Shown here: piece by piece, positions 32,760 through 46,695 of the stretch
How the letters are laid out: the number at the start of each line of letters is the position of its first letter
Position numbering within the stretch: the stretch's first letter is position 1
Source of the DNA: Eulemur rufifrons
Lineage: Eukaryota; Chordata; Mammalia; Primates; Lemuridae
Length of the DNA: 64,000 nucleotides
Assembly: GCF_041146395.1 (NCBI RefSeq)
Contig: NC_090984.1
Coordinates: forward strand, 82,285,114 to 82,349,113
Reading direction: 5' to 3'
Position numbers and translations under genes: made by a program
Notes under the pieces: generated by a model
Seen by the model: only the letters and a program-made list of their open reading frames with translations
What the model was told of the DNA's origin: nothing
Database searches by the model: none

Positions 32760-33880
32760 CTCATTTATTTTTAACTGACAGATAATTGTGTATATTTATG
32801 GAATGCAGTGTTATATTTTCATCTATATTTACAAAAAGATTTAGTCAATCTAATTAACATATCCCTTATCTCACTAGGTTATCATTTCTTTTTTTTTCTT
32901 CCCGTCAGATGAGTAATGTGCTGACCTTGTAACAAGGTTTGTGAGAGGCATGTCTCACACATGTGTGTGAAAACCCAATCATCATACTTATGAACTACAA
33001 AAGGATGTAGGGGTTTTTTTTGGTGCTGAAAATGTTGATAATCTAGCAATTTTGAAATATACAATATGTCATTACTAACTTTGGTCACAATGCCGTGCAA
33101 TAGACCACTAAAACTCCTCTAACTGAAATTTTGTTTGATCAACATCTTCCCTTTCCTCCTCATTCTCCTTACCTACCAGCCACTAGTAACCACCTTTCTA
33201 ACTCTCTGTTTCTATGAGATTGACTTTTTTAGATACTACACATAAGTGAGGTCATACAGTATTTATCTTTCTGTGCCTGGCTTATTTCACTTAGCATAAT
33301 GTCCTCCAATTCCATCTATTTTCTTGCAAGTGACAGAATTTCCCATTTAAGGCTGTGTGGTATTCCACTGTGTGTACACACAACATTTTCTTTATTCATC
33401 CACTGAAGGATACTTAGGTTGTTTCCCTATCTTGGCTATTGTGAGTAATGCTGAGATGAACACTGGAGTGCAGATTGGTTTCAGTGCCTTAGGATATATA
33501 ATTGGAAGTGGGATTGCTGGATCATATGGCAATTCTATTTTTATTTTTTGAGGAAACTCCATAGTCTTCCAAAATGCTGTATTAATCTACATAACTACTA
33601 ACTACTTACAAAGGTTTCCTTCATATCCTCGCCAATACTTCTTGTCATTCATCTATTTTATAATGGCCATTATAGCAGGTATGAGGTGTTATCTCATTGT
33701 GGTTTTAACTTGCGTTTCCCTGATGATTAGAGATGTTAAAAATTTCTTCACATGTCTGTTGGCCATTCAAATCTCTTCTGAGAAATGTCTGTTCAGATCC
33801 TTTGCCCATTTTTAAATAGGGTTATTTATTTTCTTGCTATTGAGTGGTTTACTTTTGGAGTCCTGTAGAAGAAATCATTG
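32760..33880 (-). mobile_element. L1M-type LINE fragment, antisense
   Basis: GGCTTATTTCACTTAGCATA, GGATTGCTGGATCATATGGC and TCTCATTGTGGTTTTAACTT are the usual landmarks of an L1 ORF2 3' half read in reverse. It is too decayed for any open frame. Confidence 0.85.
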
Positions 33881-34151
33881 CCCAGATCAATGTTGGCACC
33901 CAGCCTTCCTACCCATTTTGATGTGGGTATTTTCTCAGTAGTCCGGTGTGTAGGATTTCAACCAGATTCTGGCTTTCTCTTAGAATGTATCTGGGTGTAG
34001 GTGTTTATTCCATGTGTCTGTGGAAGGAAGGTTAGTCAGGAGCTTCCTATTTTGTCATGTTGCTTATGTCACTCTTTTGAAATAATTGCTTATTTTGATT
34101 CATTAATTACAAATGATGATAATATTTTGGCTATTAATGAAGTCAACTTGG

Positions 34152-34637
<486 letters not shown>

Positions 34638-34879
34638 TTAAGAGAGTTATGGATTTAAGTTTAGTGAAAGTATACTTTGAAGAAAAACAATGTGTTTTTT
34701 CAAACCTTCCCAGTTTTAGTATTTTTAATAAAGCATGTTAGAAATACGGTTATGAGTAGATTGGAGTATATTAGCTTAAGTCCTTAGGATGACTTGACAT
34801 ATTTCTAAGAAACTCTCCAAACTTTAGATGTCTCTCTTCTTCTACACAATCAAGTATATATTTCTTGGATGGAAATTTT

Positions 34880-35290
34880 AATTGCCCTTAACTATATTAC
34901 CTCCCGCCCCAATTAATATTCCCTACACCACTTTAACAAATCAGCTGTTCCTTGAACATTCCTCACACTCTGTCTGTTGGTTCAAGAGTTAGATCAAATT
35001 CTGTAAGTCCTTTCTGGCCCACAGTCATTTTTTTTTTTCCAAACTATAGTATGCATTTTATCATTCTCTGGTAGTTAAATCACATTTTGTCTTGTAATAT
35101 TTCTTCTCTTGCATTTATTATGCTAATTAGGTGGAAGCCATTGAGCAAATGATCATACATCTCTTGTCCTCAATTTATGTGTAAAATGATTTCTGAGGTT
35201 TCTTCTCTACCTTTAACAAGATAATCACTACTTTCATACTTGTTTCCAAAACCTGATTGTCACCTCCTTGAGGCCTGAGACTTGTTAGTT
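34880..35290 (+). repeat. L2 LINE fragment, diverged
   Basis: The order of a CACACTCTGTCTGTTGG block, CTTTCTGGCCCACAGTCA and CACCTCCTTGAGGCCTGAG follows the L2 3' region. Confidence 0.45.
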
Positions 35291-37350
35291 TGAGGCAAAC
35301 TGTAGTGTTGTGGGGGAGACTTCTAGGCATTGATTTTCACATGTGTAAAACAAAGCAGGTCCTTAGGCACTAACTCACATCCTCTTTCTACTGAGATGGT
35401 AGAGCAGGAAAAGAAAGGCTGTCCTGCCCTTGAGTGTCATAGTTAATACAGTTGTGTTGTGTCACTGTAGTAACATCATCCCATCCTTCACAGCAGAAGC
35501 CAGATTTTAAGTCCTTCATCCATCTTTCTCTGCATTTATACTCTACAGAGGCAGCTGACTCACCCTTCCCTGCTAGGATTGGGTTTTGATTATTTAGACA
35601 CGTGCTAATCCAGTCCAGCAATTGACATGGTCAATGGACATGTGGTCCAGTGTCAGCCAGTGAGATGTTGGGAGCTTCTGGGAGTGTCTCATCCCTTAAA
35701 AAATGAGACTCAGAGAAGAGACAGTTCTTTCTTCTGGAGTTTGGTATTATCTGGATATGATGCACAGAATTTTGTAGTCATCCCACAGCCTGAAGATGAT
35801 GAAAAACAGGAGGGCAGAGCCAAGAGAATCTCAGAAAAGCAAAGCTAGAGCCCTGACATAAAACACTTTCCCTCTGGACATCTTATTTGAGATAATTTTT
35901 CTTATTCCCTAACCATTTTGAGTAAGGCTTTTCAGTTGAAATTAAAATATGAGCATGGCTGTCACCTCTCTGGAGTTTGTGAACAATGGTGTCTTGATTT
36001 AACTTAACCCAGCTTGGTTCCAGGTATATTTCATTATCTGAAAGTTCTCACTTCGAGCCATGGTTTACTTCTCTCTCTGTGATATTCCAAGGTCAGGTAA
36101 AAAAGAATTTATATATGTGGTTAAAACTAGTTTGTGGGCTAAGGCAAATATGTACTCCAAACATATTGGGTAATGAGAGGTTAAATGAGTATAATTTTCC
36201 TTGTTGGGATCTTGTGCATAATTTATTATACTAATGTTACGTTCTGTAAGAATTAGAGATGAAATCCTAGAAACAAAAAATAGTGTGTGAAATCAGGCTT
36301 TGAGCCTAAAAGAGCCTAGTTTGGCTGCTTTACTCCTTTTATATTTGGATTTCATGTTTAGTGAGCACGTTCTTATGTATCATTTTAGACAGTAACTAGA
36401 GTCTTCTGAGAATGGTAGCAATATAAGTTTGAAGGTGGTAAGAGGAATTACTTTGCCATTTTGTTCCCTTTGGGGAGGAGGAAGGAAAGGATGAGGTATG
36501 TTTGTGTCATCTGGAATGATTCTTAGTCTAATGTTTATGACAGTGGATTCCAGTTGAATAACCCTACTGCTTAATAGTCTGTAACTTGCATTATAACTTG
36601 AACCATTTTTAAAGTGTTATTTTGCAAACCTGTCAAGAATGTGATTACTTTTTAAAATATGATTTTCAAGGTCTTTGTCAATACTTTGATACCGTATTGC
36701 TGGAGAAGCCAAATTACTTGGTAACTTTTAGTAATATATTGCATATAAGCATTTTTAGTTCAATGTTTTTATATGAGTTGAAGTTGTTAAATGGCCTCAG
36801 TTTTAAGGCTGATTTTTGATCTGAGGGTATGCAAGCTGCATAAAATGATGTGTTACTTTTCTTCATCCTTGGATATGAGATTTCAGAGAAATTATAGTGC
36901 ACAAAAACAGGACAGTGTGGTGCATATTTCATTAATCTTTAGGGCTGTCCTTTATTCTGAGATTATCTCCTTCTACTTCTTAATGTTTTAAAATGAAAAA
37001 TGCTAGTAGAGTTTACAAAATGACCTTAGTAAACTTAAAAGTTGACAACTCTTGTGAGTATCTAAAATTTGGAGAATTTTACTGGACTATAACATTTAGA
37101 AGTCTGGAAACCATTCATCTAATAAGAGATGAGTAAACTGAAGTTTCCTCACTAGGCAGCTCATGAAAGGCAGATAGAAAGTAAGAATTTGTATCTCTTC
37201 ACAATCAATAAAGTTTTCTTTGAGTGGAGTTATTGGTTATACTACTGTAAAGTTAAATAGAACCTAAGTCTTTGATTAAAAAGGGCTGTTGGATAAGAGA
37301 TCTATCAGGTGACAGTTTGTATTACTGTGCCCCTCATGCCTGCAGTATTC
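35291..37350. other. No gene recognised
   Basis: The AT-rich sequence has only short open frames. 35480-35880 looks like a decayed repeat of unknown family. Nothing else is supported. Confidence 0.5.
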
Positions 37351-37351
37351 T

Positions 37352-37839
<488 letters not shown>

Positions 37840-38029
37840 CCTGCCATTTTTTAATGCTTTATACAAGTTGATTCCCACGCAGAGATATAAGGAAAATCGG
37901 TAAGCTCATTTCACCCAGCCCTTTGATTCTTTTTGACACAGAGTTCCTAATATCCTTGTAATTTCCTTAATGATAGTGGTAATAGGAGCATCTCTCATTT
38001 TAATATATGATCTTATTCACAGTTCCTGA

Positions 38030-38805
38030 TACGAGAGCTTCTCAGACACTTGGGATCTCTGGAGTGAGGAATAAGAGTGTCATTTTATATATTGATGAGA
38101 TGAGTAGTGGCTAAAAGCCCCTAGACAGCTTCAGGATAGGGGCTGGTTACAGAGGAATTAACCTTGTGATTAGAAAACTGGAACTGGCTGTCCTCTCAGG
38201 AGGGGAGATGGGCTGGAGATTGAGTTCAAGCACCAATGGCCAATGATTTAATCAATCATGCCTATATAATGGAATGTCCACAAAAACCCTAAGCAAAGTA
38301 GTTTGGAGAGCGTCTGGGTTGGTGAACACGTGCTGGGAGGGTGGCATGCTCAGAAAGTGCATGGAAACTGCGTCCTTTCCCACATACTTTGCACTCTGCA
38401 TCTTTTCTGTTTGGCGGTACCTGAGTCCCAGTTTGAATACCTTGAGGATAAACCAGAAGTAGTAAACAAACCATTTTCCTGTGTTCTGTAAACCAGTCTA
38501 GCAAATTATTGAGCCTGAGCAGGGGTTCATGAGAAGCCCAGATTTATAGCTATCAGAAGTGTAGGATGTCCTGACTTGTGATTGGCATCTGAAGTGGACA
38601 GTGACTTGGGGAAGGCACCTCTGTGGGACTGAGCCCTTAACCTGCGAGTCCACACTACATCTGGGGAGTTAGTGTCTGAATGACATTGTAGGACACCAGT
38701 TGGTGTCCACAGAGAACAGGAGAATTGCTCAGTGTGGAAAACTCCCATACATTTGGTGTCAGAAGTGTTGTGAGAATAGAAGAAACAGTTTTCCCTTTTC
38801 ACCCC
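38030..38805 (+). mobile_element. Large LTR-like repeat
   Basis: Landmarks are AATGGCCAATGATTTAATCA, a TATATAATGG box near 38264, GAACACGTGCTGGGAGGGTG, a GATAAACC poly(A)-like site near 38447, and a long downstream part ending GGTGTCAGAAGTGTTGTGAG. I recognise it as an LTR-type repeat but cannot name the family. Limits are approximate. Confidence 0.5.
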
Positions 38806-39027
38806 ATTATTGTCATTCTTTGGCCTGAGCTGGAGTATGCGCTACTGGGGATGTGATCAACCCAGATCTTCACTGCTATCTATGGTCTCATGATCATGTG
38901 TCAAGTTTCCCAGATGATTGTTTCAACATCTTTAATTGTTAGGTTTTTCTGTTCTTGTTGCATGATCATTTGTTCAATCATGTGATAAGACAATAGATGA
39001 ACAGCAGCATTTAAAACTTGTGATCAC

Positions 39028-39199
39028 CAGAGCCAGTCGCAGTGTCTCACGCCTGTAGTCCTAGCAACTCCTGTGACTGAGGCAGGAGGATCACTTGAGC
39101 CCAGGAGTTTGAGGCTGCAGTGAGCTATGAACACTCCAGCCTGGGTGACAGAGCAAGACCCTGTCTCAAAAAACAAAACAAAATAAAATAAAAAAACAA
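39028..39199 (+). mobile_element. Alu with internal deletion, monomer-length
   Basis: It begins like a left arm (CAGTGTCTCACGCCTGTAGT) and ends like a right arm (GAACACTCCAGCCTGGGTGA) with an A-rich tail. It spans only about 150 bases, so the middle of the dimer is missing. Confidence 0.8.
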
Positions 39200-39429
39200 T
39201 TAAGTAGCAATAGGGCTGAATTTATTTTAATTAACAAATTAAATGTACAATCAGATCCTTTCATTGTGTTTATTTTAGTCTCCTCTGCTTTTTTGTTCTT
39301 TGCATAAATAAACCAAATATTTTCTATCCAACATTCCACACGGGAAACATCTCCCTTAAAAAAATCAATCATTTCTTTATGTGGGGGGTTGGTGAAACAC
39401 TGTATGATTTCCAGAGTTAGAGTTATTTT

Positions 39430-39602
39430 AAAAAGTATACTTAGAAAAGTCTTGTTCCCCCTTCACTACCACCCTGTTTCTGCTCTCTTCCCACTCACTT
39501 TTATAGGCAACCAATCTCATTAATCTATGGTTTATTCTTTTGGGATTTTTTTGTACAAATGAATACACATGCATACACACACACACATATATATAAAAGA
39601 GG

Positions 39603-39636
<34 letters not shown>

Positions 39637-40850
39637 CTTGTCCAGAAAGTATCCAGCCATGTAACTTCTTGTTAACAATGGCTGGGTACACATATATACA
39701 ATATATAAAATATCACCTATCTTACATGAAAGATGCTTGCTATAGATACTTTTGCATTTCACTTTTTAATATGTCCTGGAAATCACTCTATATAAGTTCA
39801 TAGAGATCTTCATTCTTTTTTATAGCTGCATACTATTCCATTGTGTGGATACATCATAGTTTATTCAACCACTCTCATTTGTATGGGCATTGAGCATCTC
39901 CTTTGCTTCCAATATTTTGTGATTACAAGCAATGTTGCAGTGAATAACCTTGTGCATATTAATTTTGTATTGTTGGAGGTTTATCTTTAGATTCCTTTTG
40001 CTCGGGGAAAAGCCAAGTACATCTATAGTTTTATTAAATGTTGTCAAATTTCCTTTCAGAAGAGTTGTGCCAGTCTTCATTCCTACCAGCAATGTAAAAG
40101 GATATTATATTTCCCCACTATCTTGCCGACAGAATGTATTGTCATACTTTTCAGTTTTGGCCGATCTGATAGATAAGAAATGCTATCTCAAGAGTTCTAA
40201 TTTGCATTTTCCTTACTATAGCTTTTTTCATATATTTAAAGGCTATTTTATGTATTTTTGGTTGAGTTGTCTGTTCATACTGGGTTTTTGGTTCTTTCTC
40301 CTTTGATATTCAAAAGCTGTTTACATATTAGGGATATGTCTGCTACAAGTATTTTCTCCCAGTTTGTCAGTTGTCTTTTGACTTTGCTTATGGTATGTTT
40401 TCTTTTTCCTTTTGCCATGCATTATATTTTATTTTTGTGTGGTCAAATTATCAATCTTTTATTGCCTCTGTATTTGTAAGCCTTAGTCTCTATACTGAGA
40501 CTGGAGATGAATTTACTCATATTTTCTTCTAGTACTTGTATATATAGTTTTTTTTTTTGCACTTAGATCTCTGATACATAAAAAATGTTTATTCTTTTAC
40601 ATTGCATGGAATATAGATCTAATTTTATCTTTTCTTCCAAATGGCTGCCCAGTTGTCCTGGTCCCCTTTATTAAAAAGTACATTTTTGCCCCAATGATTT
40701 GAGATGCCACTTTTGTCATATATTAAATTGCATGGAATCACCTTTAAAGTTTCCTTTATGTTCCTTTTGTACTTTGTTATGGTGTGCTTTGTCTTATAAT
40801 ATCTGTTTATTGCCTGTGGCCACATATAATGTTCTGGGTTGGCGTTTGTT
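39430..40850 (-). mobile_element. L1M-type LINE fragment, antisense
   Basis: CATACTATTCCATTGTGTGG, CAGTTGTCTTTTGACTTTGC and GGCTGCCCAGTTGTCC are L1 ORF2 landmarks in reverse order. Frames up to 118 codons on the forward strand are incidental. Confidence 0.8.
39604..39634. repeat. (TG)n microsatellite
   Basis: About 15 TG units inside the antisense L1. A short CA block lies at 39576-39587. Confidence 0.95.
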
Positions 40851-42027
40851 CTTCTGAAAGAATAGGTAATTATTGCAGCACTAGTCTTGAAAGCTAGAGA
40901 AATTTACCTTCTGGCTATGTATTTATAAAACACTGTTACCCAAGTTGAACCCATGGCTATGAGACATTACTCCTTCTGTCTAGATGTTATCAGTGTCTGT
41001 TCTATTGTAAAATCATTAGGCTGAAATGAAGCTTTTTAAAATTAGTCTCAGTGCTACTTTGGAACCACTGTATTGAAACCTTGAAGAATGGCCTCATGAG
41101 CACTGGCTTTATTAAAGTTTATTGTCTTTGGCTTCTGGACTTGTTTCCTTAATTCAGCTGCTGGATCTAGGTAGACAAATTGTAATGCCATAATTACTGC
41201 CAGAGTACATTCATTAGAATTATGAAGTAATTTAATTTTCATGTACACCTACATCCAGAGTGCAAAGTTGCCTGGCAACAGTAACGTCCTCATTAAAATT
41301 CAGAAAACCTGAGACAAAGTCCAGACATTGTTCTTCCAGAATGAATTTACATCGATGTTAGGAGAAACACCATCCTAAAGAGCAACTAGATGTTTAGAGA
41401 AATAGATTAGTGAAGGCCAATACAGTATTATACCCTTTTCCCATCTCATAAGGCTTGTCTTAAGTATTTGATTACTGCTATCGATCTGGCTTTGCTAACA
41501 GAGCAATTTTTGCTAACCCCCAATTCTTGGGCTAGAATTTCAGAGTATATGGAAAGTGCCAGAGGAATTTTAACTTCTTGCCTTTATTTTGTCCCTCTAT
41601 TTTAATACTGACTTAAAGTGTTGAAGAAAAAAGGTGTGCCAAAAAATGAAGCTGTAGTATCTATTATAATGATTTTTTTCTTTTACAGGCATGTTATTCA
41701 TACCTTTGACCTCTAGAGGGCGCAAGAATGTTATAGTTGTTAAGTAGTAATAATTTCTGAAAAAGAACTCAAATCTTACCTCCCTCCCTTTCCCAACCCA
41801 GATGTAAATTTGTTTCACCAGGTGGGGCTATTTCCTTGGAAATGGTATTAGTCCTTTCACTCTCCAATTATCCTCACCGTCCCCCCACGCCCCACCTTTT
41901 CCCACAATAAAGGTAGAGAGGGTTCTTTTCTCCCTATTCCTACCCAATAAGAATGTGAGAGGGTCAGTTTGAATAGAGAGCCCACCCACCAGGTGGCTTC
42001 TTTCTGAGCTGAAAAGCTGATGTATCA
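40851..42027. other. No gene; contains three CTCF-like motifs
   Basis: Mostly unassigned sequence. CCTCTAGAGGGCGC near 41710, CACCAGGTGGGGC near 41816 and CCACCAGGTGGC (41986-41997) resemble CTCF cores on the forward strand. Function is not shown by sequence alone. Confidence 0.4.
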
Positions 42028-42042
42028 CAAGACCCTGTGTTT

Positions 42043-42341
<299 letters not shown>

Positions 42342-42719
42342 CAAGATCCTGTGTTGATAGAAAAAGTCAAAGCTGTTAACGAATGCTTTGTTTCTTGTTG
42401 GTTTCCTGCTTCACCAGTAGTTTTCTCCATAATGACTGGTCCCAAATAGGTGCTTGTAACATTTCTCTGGAATAAAAGCCTATACAATAATTGATGACCT
42501 AGTTTCAACATGCACATTTTCTCTCTCTTCTGTGGCTTTGCTAAATTCAAGATGGGTTTGTGGTGCCTGATTCCGGATCTTAAATGTTATGCTAAATCCG
42601 AGAGCTTGCCTTGATATAGGTTTGGGATTGGGTTAGGAGTTTTTCTCCTTTGTCCTGACATGGGTTGGCCAGTAGAGGCTTTCAACCTGGTATGTTCTGT
42701 GCTGGGGCTGAGCCTTTCT

Positions 42720-43150
42720 TCATATGTACTGTAGGTTGGGCTTTAGGCACCATCTCTATGCTGCTCATTCCCAGATTTTTATCCTCATCTCTTACCTCTC
42801 TTCTGACTGGCCTATTTAACATTACCACTCAATGTCTCATTGGAATTTCAAATCTGTAAAGTTCAAAACACAATCCTTGATTTCCTCCCACCTCCCCCAC
42901 CCCGTTTCTTCCTCAGGATTCCCCATTCTAGTAAAATGGACCCCACCATCTGTCTGTTACTCACTGAGGAGTCATTTTTGGTTTCTCTGCTTTCTTCACT
43001 TCTACCATGTAATCCATCAGCCAATTCTATTAGTTTTGCCTCCAAAATATTTCCTAAACTTGCCTCCTTTTCCTTCTCTCTCCTGTTCTCCTCTTTCACC
43101 AGTTAGCATGCTATGGTTATCTGTCACCCAGAATGTTAGGATAGCTTCCT
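42720..43150 (+). repeat. L2 LINE fragment
   Basis: CTCATTGGAATTTCAAATCT, CACAATCCTTGATTTCCTCC and GTAATCCATCAGCCAATTCT follow the L2 coding region. Confidence 0.7.
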
Positions 43151-43937
43151 AACAGGTATTGATGGCCATGGTTTGGAACAATTTAATGTGCACTCTTTTT
43201 TCTGAATAGATCTGCCCCCAAGGCAGGATAAAAGAATGCAAATCAAAAGGAAGAGTTAAGATTTGGCTTCTGGCATTCAAAAATAGAGTTCTGCAGAAAG
43301 ACAGTAGGCTTGAAAGCTAGTCTTGGTAGGGAGAGAAAGGATTTTATAAATGTTTTTAGTTCCCATTTACATAGCAAGGACTAGGCCTGAAAGATTAGAT
43401 TATAAATTTCTCCCATAATATATAGAATGTTTGTTCTCCATTATGCTCAGTGATAAGGCTGGAGTTTAGAAGACGAGCACTGTGATAATAAAGGCTGTTC
43501 TCCTGCCTGAAAGATTTTTGCAGGAGGAAGATGGGAGGGAGACAGGCAGAGCAGGTAGATGATCACTAAGGTATTCTGATCTTCCCTCTGGGCTGCAGAG
43601 TAGAGAAAGGGAAGTTTATTAAATACCTAGAAGAACACAGAGGGCAGAGGGGCTTCTTCCTGGCTTCCAGTCTGGGACACTGGGAAGAAGTCACTTGGTA
43701 GCTCTATAAGGGCTACCTCTCAGCCTCCTCTCGGCCAACCTGGAGGGTGACCACATGATATAAATCCAGAGATGTGGTCAGGGATAGTGATGGTCTAATT
43801 TGTTTCCCCAAGCCTTCCTTTGTTCTCCCAAGATATGAATGCAGAGTTGAGAGCCAGCAGGCCAACATGGTCCTGTTGAGCCCCTGTACTCAGGGGCTTG
43901 AGATGCCAGGAGAGCTGAGATGAATGAGGCATCAAAC
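43151..43937. other. No gene recognised
   Basis: No repeat or open frame could be assigned with confidence between the L2 fragment and L1 copy 2. Confidence 0.5.
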
Positions 43938-45423
43938 AAGAAGTCACCAGGGGAGAGGAATCAAGATGGTGGACGAGAAAAACCACCAGCCAGAGTGTCT
44001 CTGAAAGAAAGACAGATTTTAGAAGAAAGTGAAAAAAATGGTCAGGCACATGAACATAGATCAGACGAGGGTTGGAAAGGACGGTGCCTGAAACTACAGG
44101 AGACTCCACATGAAGAAGCTACGGAGGAGAATTGGAAGGAGAAAGGCCCCCGGGAGGCTTGGAGACCATCAATAAGGGTAGGTGGAGCAGTTACATTTCT
44201 CCTCCCTTGCGCTTTAGACTGTGGGTGGGCTCCTGAGTGGAGAGACCTGCCCACACCAGCCCAGAGACAGCCACCACCAGTGAGCCATGAGCCTCTTGCA
44301 GACGGGGCACCTCCTGGTCCGCAGACCGAGTGGATCGGCAGGCGCCATATTGCTTCATTCTCCCCTCCCCCTTTGCCTACCGGCCACTGCCAGAGACAAT
44401 TTAGCCACCACCCTGAGGCATCTGCAGGGAATGGGACCTCTCCTTTGGGGGACCTACAGCAGACTGAGGGGTACTCAGATTGTGAGCTCCCTACCCACCT
44501 GCCCTCCCAGGTGCTGCTTGCCTGGTGACTCCAGGAAAGCGGGGCAAATCCTGAGGCAGAGAGACACCGATCCAGCTGGGGCAGACTTGAGACCAGCACT
44601 CCTCTCCCTGGAAGGGGCAGGGAATGATCTCCACGGCCCCGGGGACAGGCCTGCAGACCAGATCCCGTACACCCAGGCCTCAATAGCACTGCCCTGGGGC
44701 ACAGAAGGGTTATTTGTGAACGACCCTATTGTGTGTGCCTTCAGGGGCAGATCAGCGTGCCTGCGGATAACCCTCCTCTCACAGGAAGGCCGTTCGGGAT
44801 CTTGGGCAAGGAGCCTCCTGGCCTGCATGACAGCCAGGGTAGATCTGCTGGCTTGAGGTCCTGCCTGCTGACAGAGGCCCTGATGAAACTGCGGAATAGG
44901 GGAGGGTGGAAAGGAGCAAGGCCTGCTCTAGACCGCAGATCTCAGACAGCCCCAATCCCACACGCAGACTTTCCTGCTGAGAGGGACCATTCCAGCCCCT
45001 CCCTAACAGCTTTGCCGAGAGGCAAAGAACAGACCATTGACCCCTGCTAACAGCATTTGTGGAGCTTGAGGGCAGGCTCACCAACCCAGCTCTGCCGGAC
45101 TCACTCCCTGACCTGCCCCCCCTGAGGTGCAGAATAAGGACACACCTGGAAGTCTCAGGGCCCCACCCACCAAGTGAGGCACTAGAGTGTCTCTCCAGAG
45201 GAACCAGAGCTGGTTACAGGACCCAAAAATAACACTGCAGCACGCCCTTCCCAGCAAGCGCCACCTACTGACAGGGAGGTCATTCTGCACACCCTTTTAC
45301 TGCATCTACTCACTCATCATATAGGGTGTGGTCAAATTTCACCCACAAACACCACCTAGTGGCTCAGAGACTAAACAGGGTGTGTCATCATCCAAATGAA
45401 AATCTAAAGGCAAGAAGCAGCAG

Positions 45424-46447
45424 CCGATCCAGATGGGAAGGAGTCAGTGAAAGAACTTTGGAAGTATGAAGAATCAAATGGAAAGCACACCCTCAAAGAG
45501 AAACACCAGTTCTCTAGCAATGGACATTAACCAAACTCAGAACACCAAAATGACAGAAGAAGAATTTCAAACATGGATCATCAGAAAACTGAACGATATT
45601 CAAGAAAAAATGGATAACCAACACAAAGAAACCACACACACACACAAAAAAAATACAGGACTTGGAAGAAAAATTCACTAAAGAAATTGAAATATTAAAG
45701 AAAAATCAAACCGAACTCCTGGAAATGAAAAATTTATTCAGGGAACTACGAAACACAGTGGAAAGTCTCAAGAGCAGGGTAGATCAAACAGAAGAAAGAA
45801 TCTCAGAGATCAAAGATAACACCTTCCAATTAAATAAGTCAGTCACAGAGATAGAGCAAAGAAATAAGAGAAAAGACCAGGGTCTGCAAGAAATGTGGGA
45901 TTATGTGAAGAAGCCTAACGTGAGCGTTATGGGCATTCCTGAGGGTGAAGAAGGAAATACACAAGGGTTGGATAAGCTATTTGAAGATATAATTGAGGAA
46001 AACTTCCCAGGCCTTGCTAAAAATCTAGATATACAGGTACAAGAAGCCCAAAGGACCCCTGGGAGATTCATTGCAAATAGGAAGATACCACATCATGCAG
46101 TCATCAAACTGACCAAAATATCCACTAATGAGGCCCTTCTTTGAGCTGTAAGGCGAAATAAACAAGTAACATACAAAGGAAAGCCCATCCGAATAATGCC
46201 AGATATCTCGACTGAAACCTTACAAGCAAGAAGAGACTGGAGCCCCATCCTCACTCTTCTGAAACAGAATACTGGCCAGCCTAGAATCCTGTACCCAGCA
46301 AAGCTAAGTTTTGTATACGAAGGAGAAATTAAGACATTCTCAGATAAACAAAGACTGAGGGAATTCACCAAGACAAAACCAGCCCTCCAAGAAGTACTCA
46401 AAACAGAGTTGCACATGGACCAGCACAAGAAACACTCACGAATGTAA
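45424..46447 (+). pseudogene. L1 ORF1 pseudogene (copy 2)
   Basis: The coiled coil (about 45770-45840) and RRM-like region ([18 protein letters not shown]) are intact, as is the C-terminal domain up to KHSRM. It is broken by an early TGA after the ATG at 45433, a frameshift at a CA/A repeat near 45640 and a TGA at 46142-46144. After the last stop the same frame runs on to 46447, so one substitution explains it. Confidence 0.85.
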
Positions 46448-46479
46448 AACTACTCAAAAGCTAAAGCTCAAAGGCCACA

Positions 46480-46695
46480 ATGGCTCAAGAGAGAAAACAT
46501 AGCAATGAAGTTCTACCCAACATGATGAACACAAATCTGCCCCACCTATCCGTTCTCTCAATAAATGTGAATGGCTTGAACTCCCCACTCAAGAGACATA
46601 GGCTGGCCCAATGGATAAAAAAATACAAGCCAAGTATCTGCTGTCTCCAGGAAACTCATCTAACCTGCAAAGATGCATTTAGACTGAAAATGTAA
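46480..46695 (+). pseudogene. L1 ORF2 N-terminal fragment (endonuclease start)
   Basis: SINVNGLNSPLKRHRLAQWI and CLQETHLTCKD carry the first catalytic motifs of the apurinic-type endonuclease. The frame ends at a stop right at the deletion junction. Confidence 0.85.

Noticed and set aside
39636..39715. TGTCCAGAAAGTATCC resembling a mariner terminal repeat
   Set aside because: No matching inverted end or TA duplication could be found nearby.
39428..39803. Frames rich in His-Thr or Cys-Val
   Set aside because: They translate a (TG)n/(CA)n microsatellite inside an antisense L1.
39950..40306. 118-codon forward frame
   Set aside because: It is antisense to an old L1 ORF2 fragment and shows no protein similarity of its own.
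43920..45050. Overlapping frames of 105-202 codons on the forward strand
   Set aside because: They lie in the GC-rich 5' UTR of L1 copy 2, and their base composition explains them.
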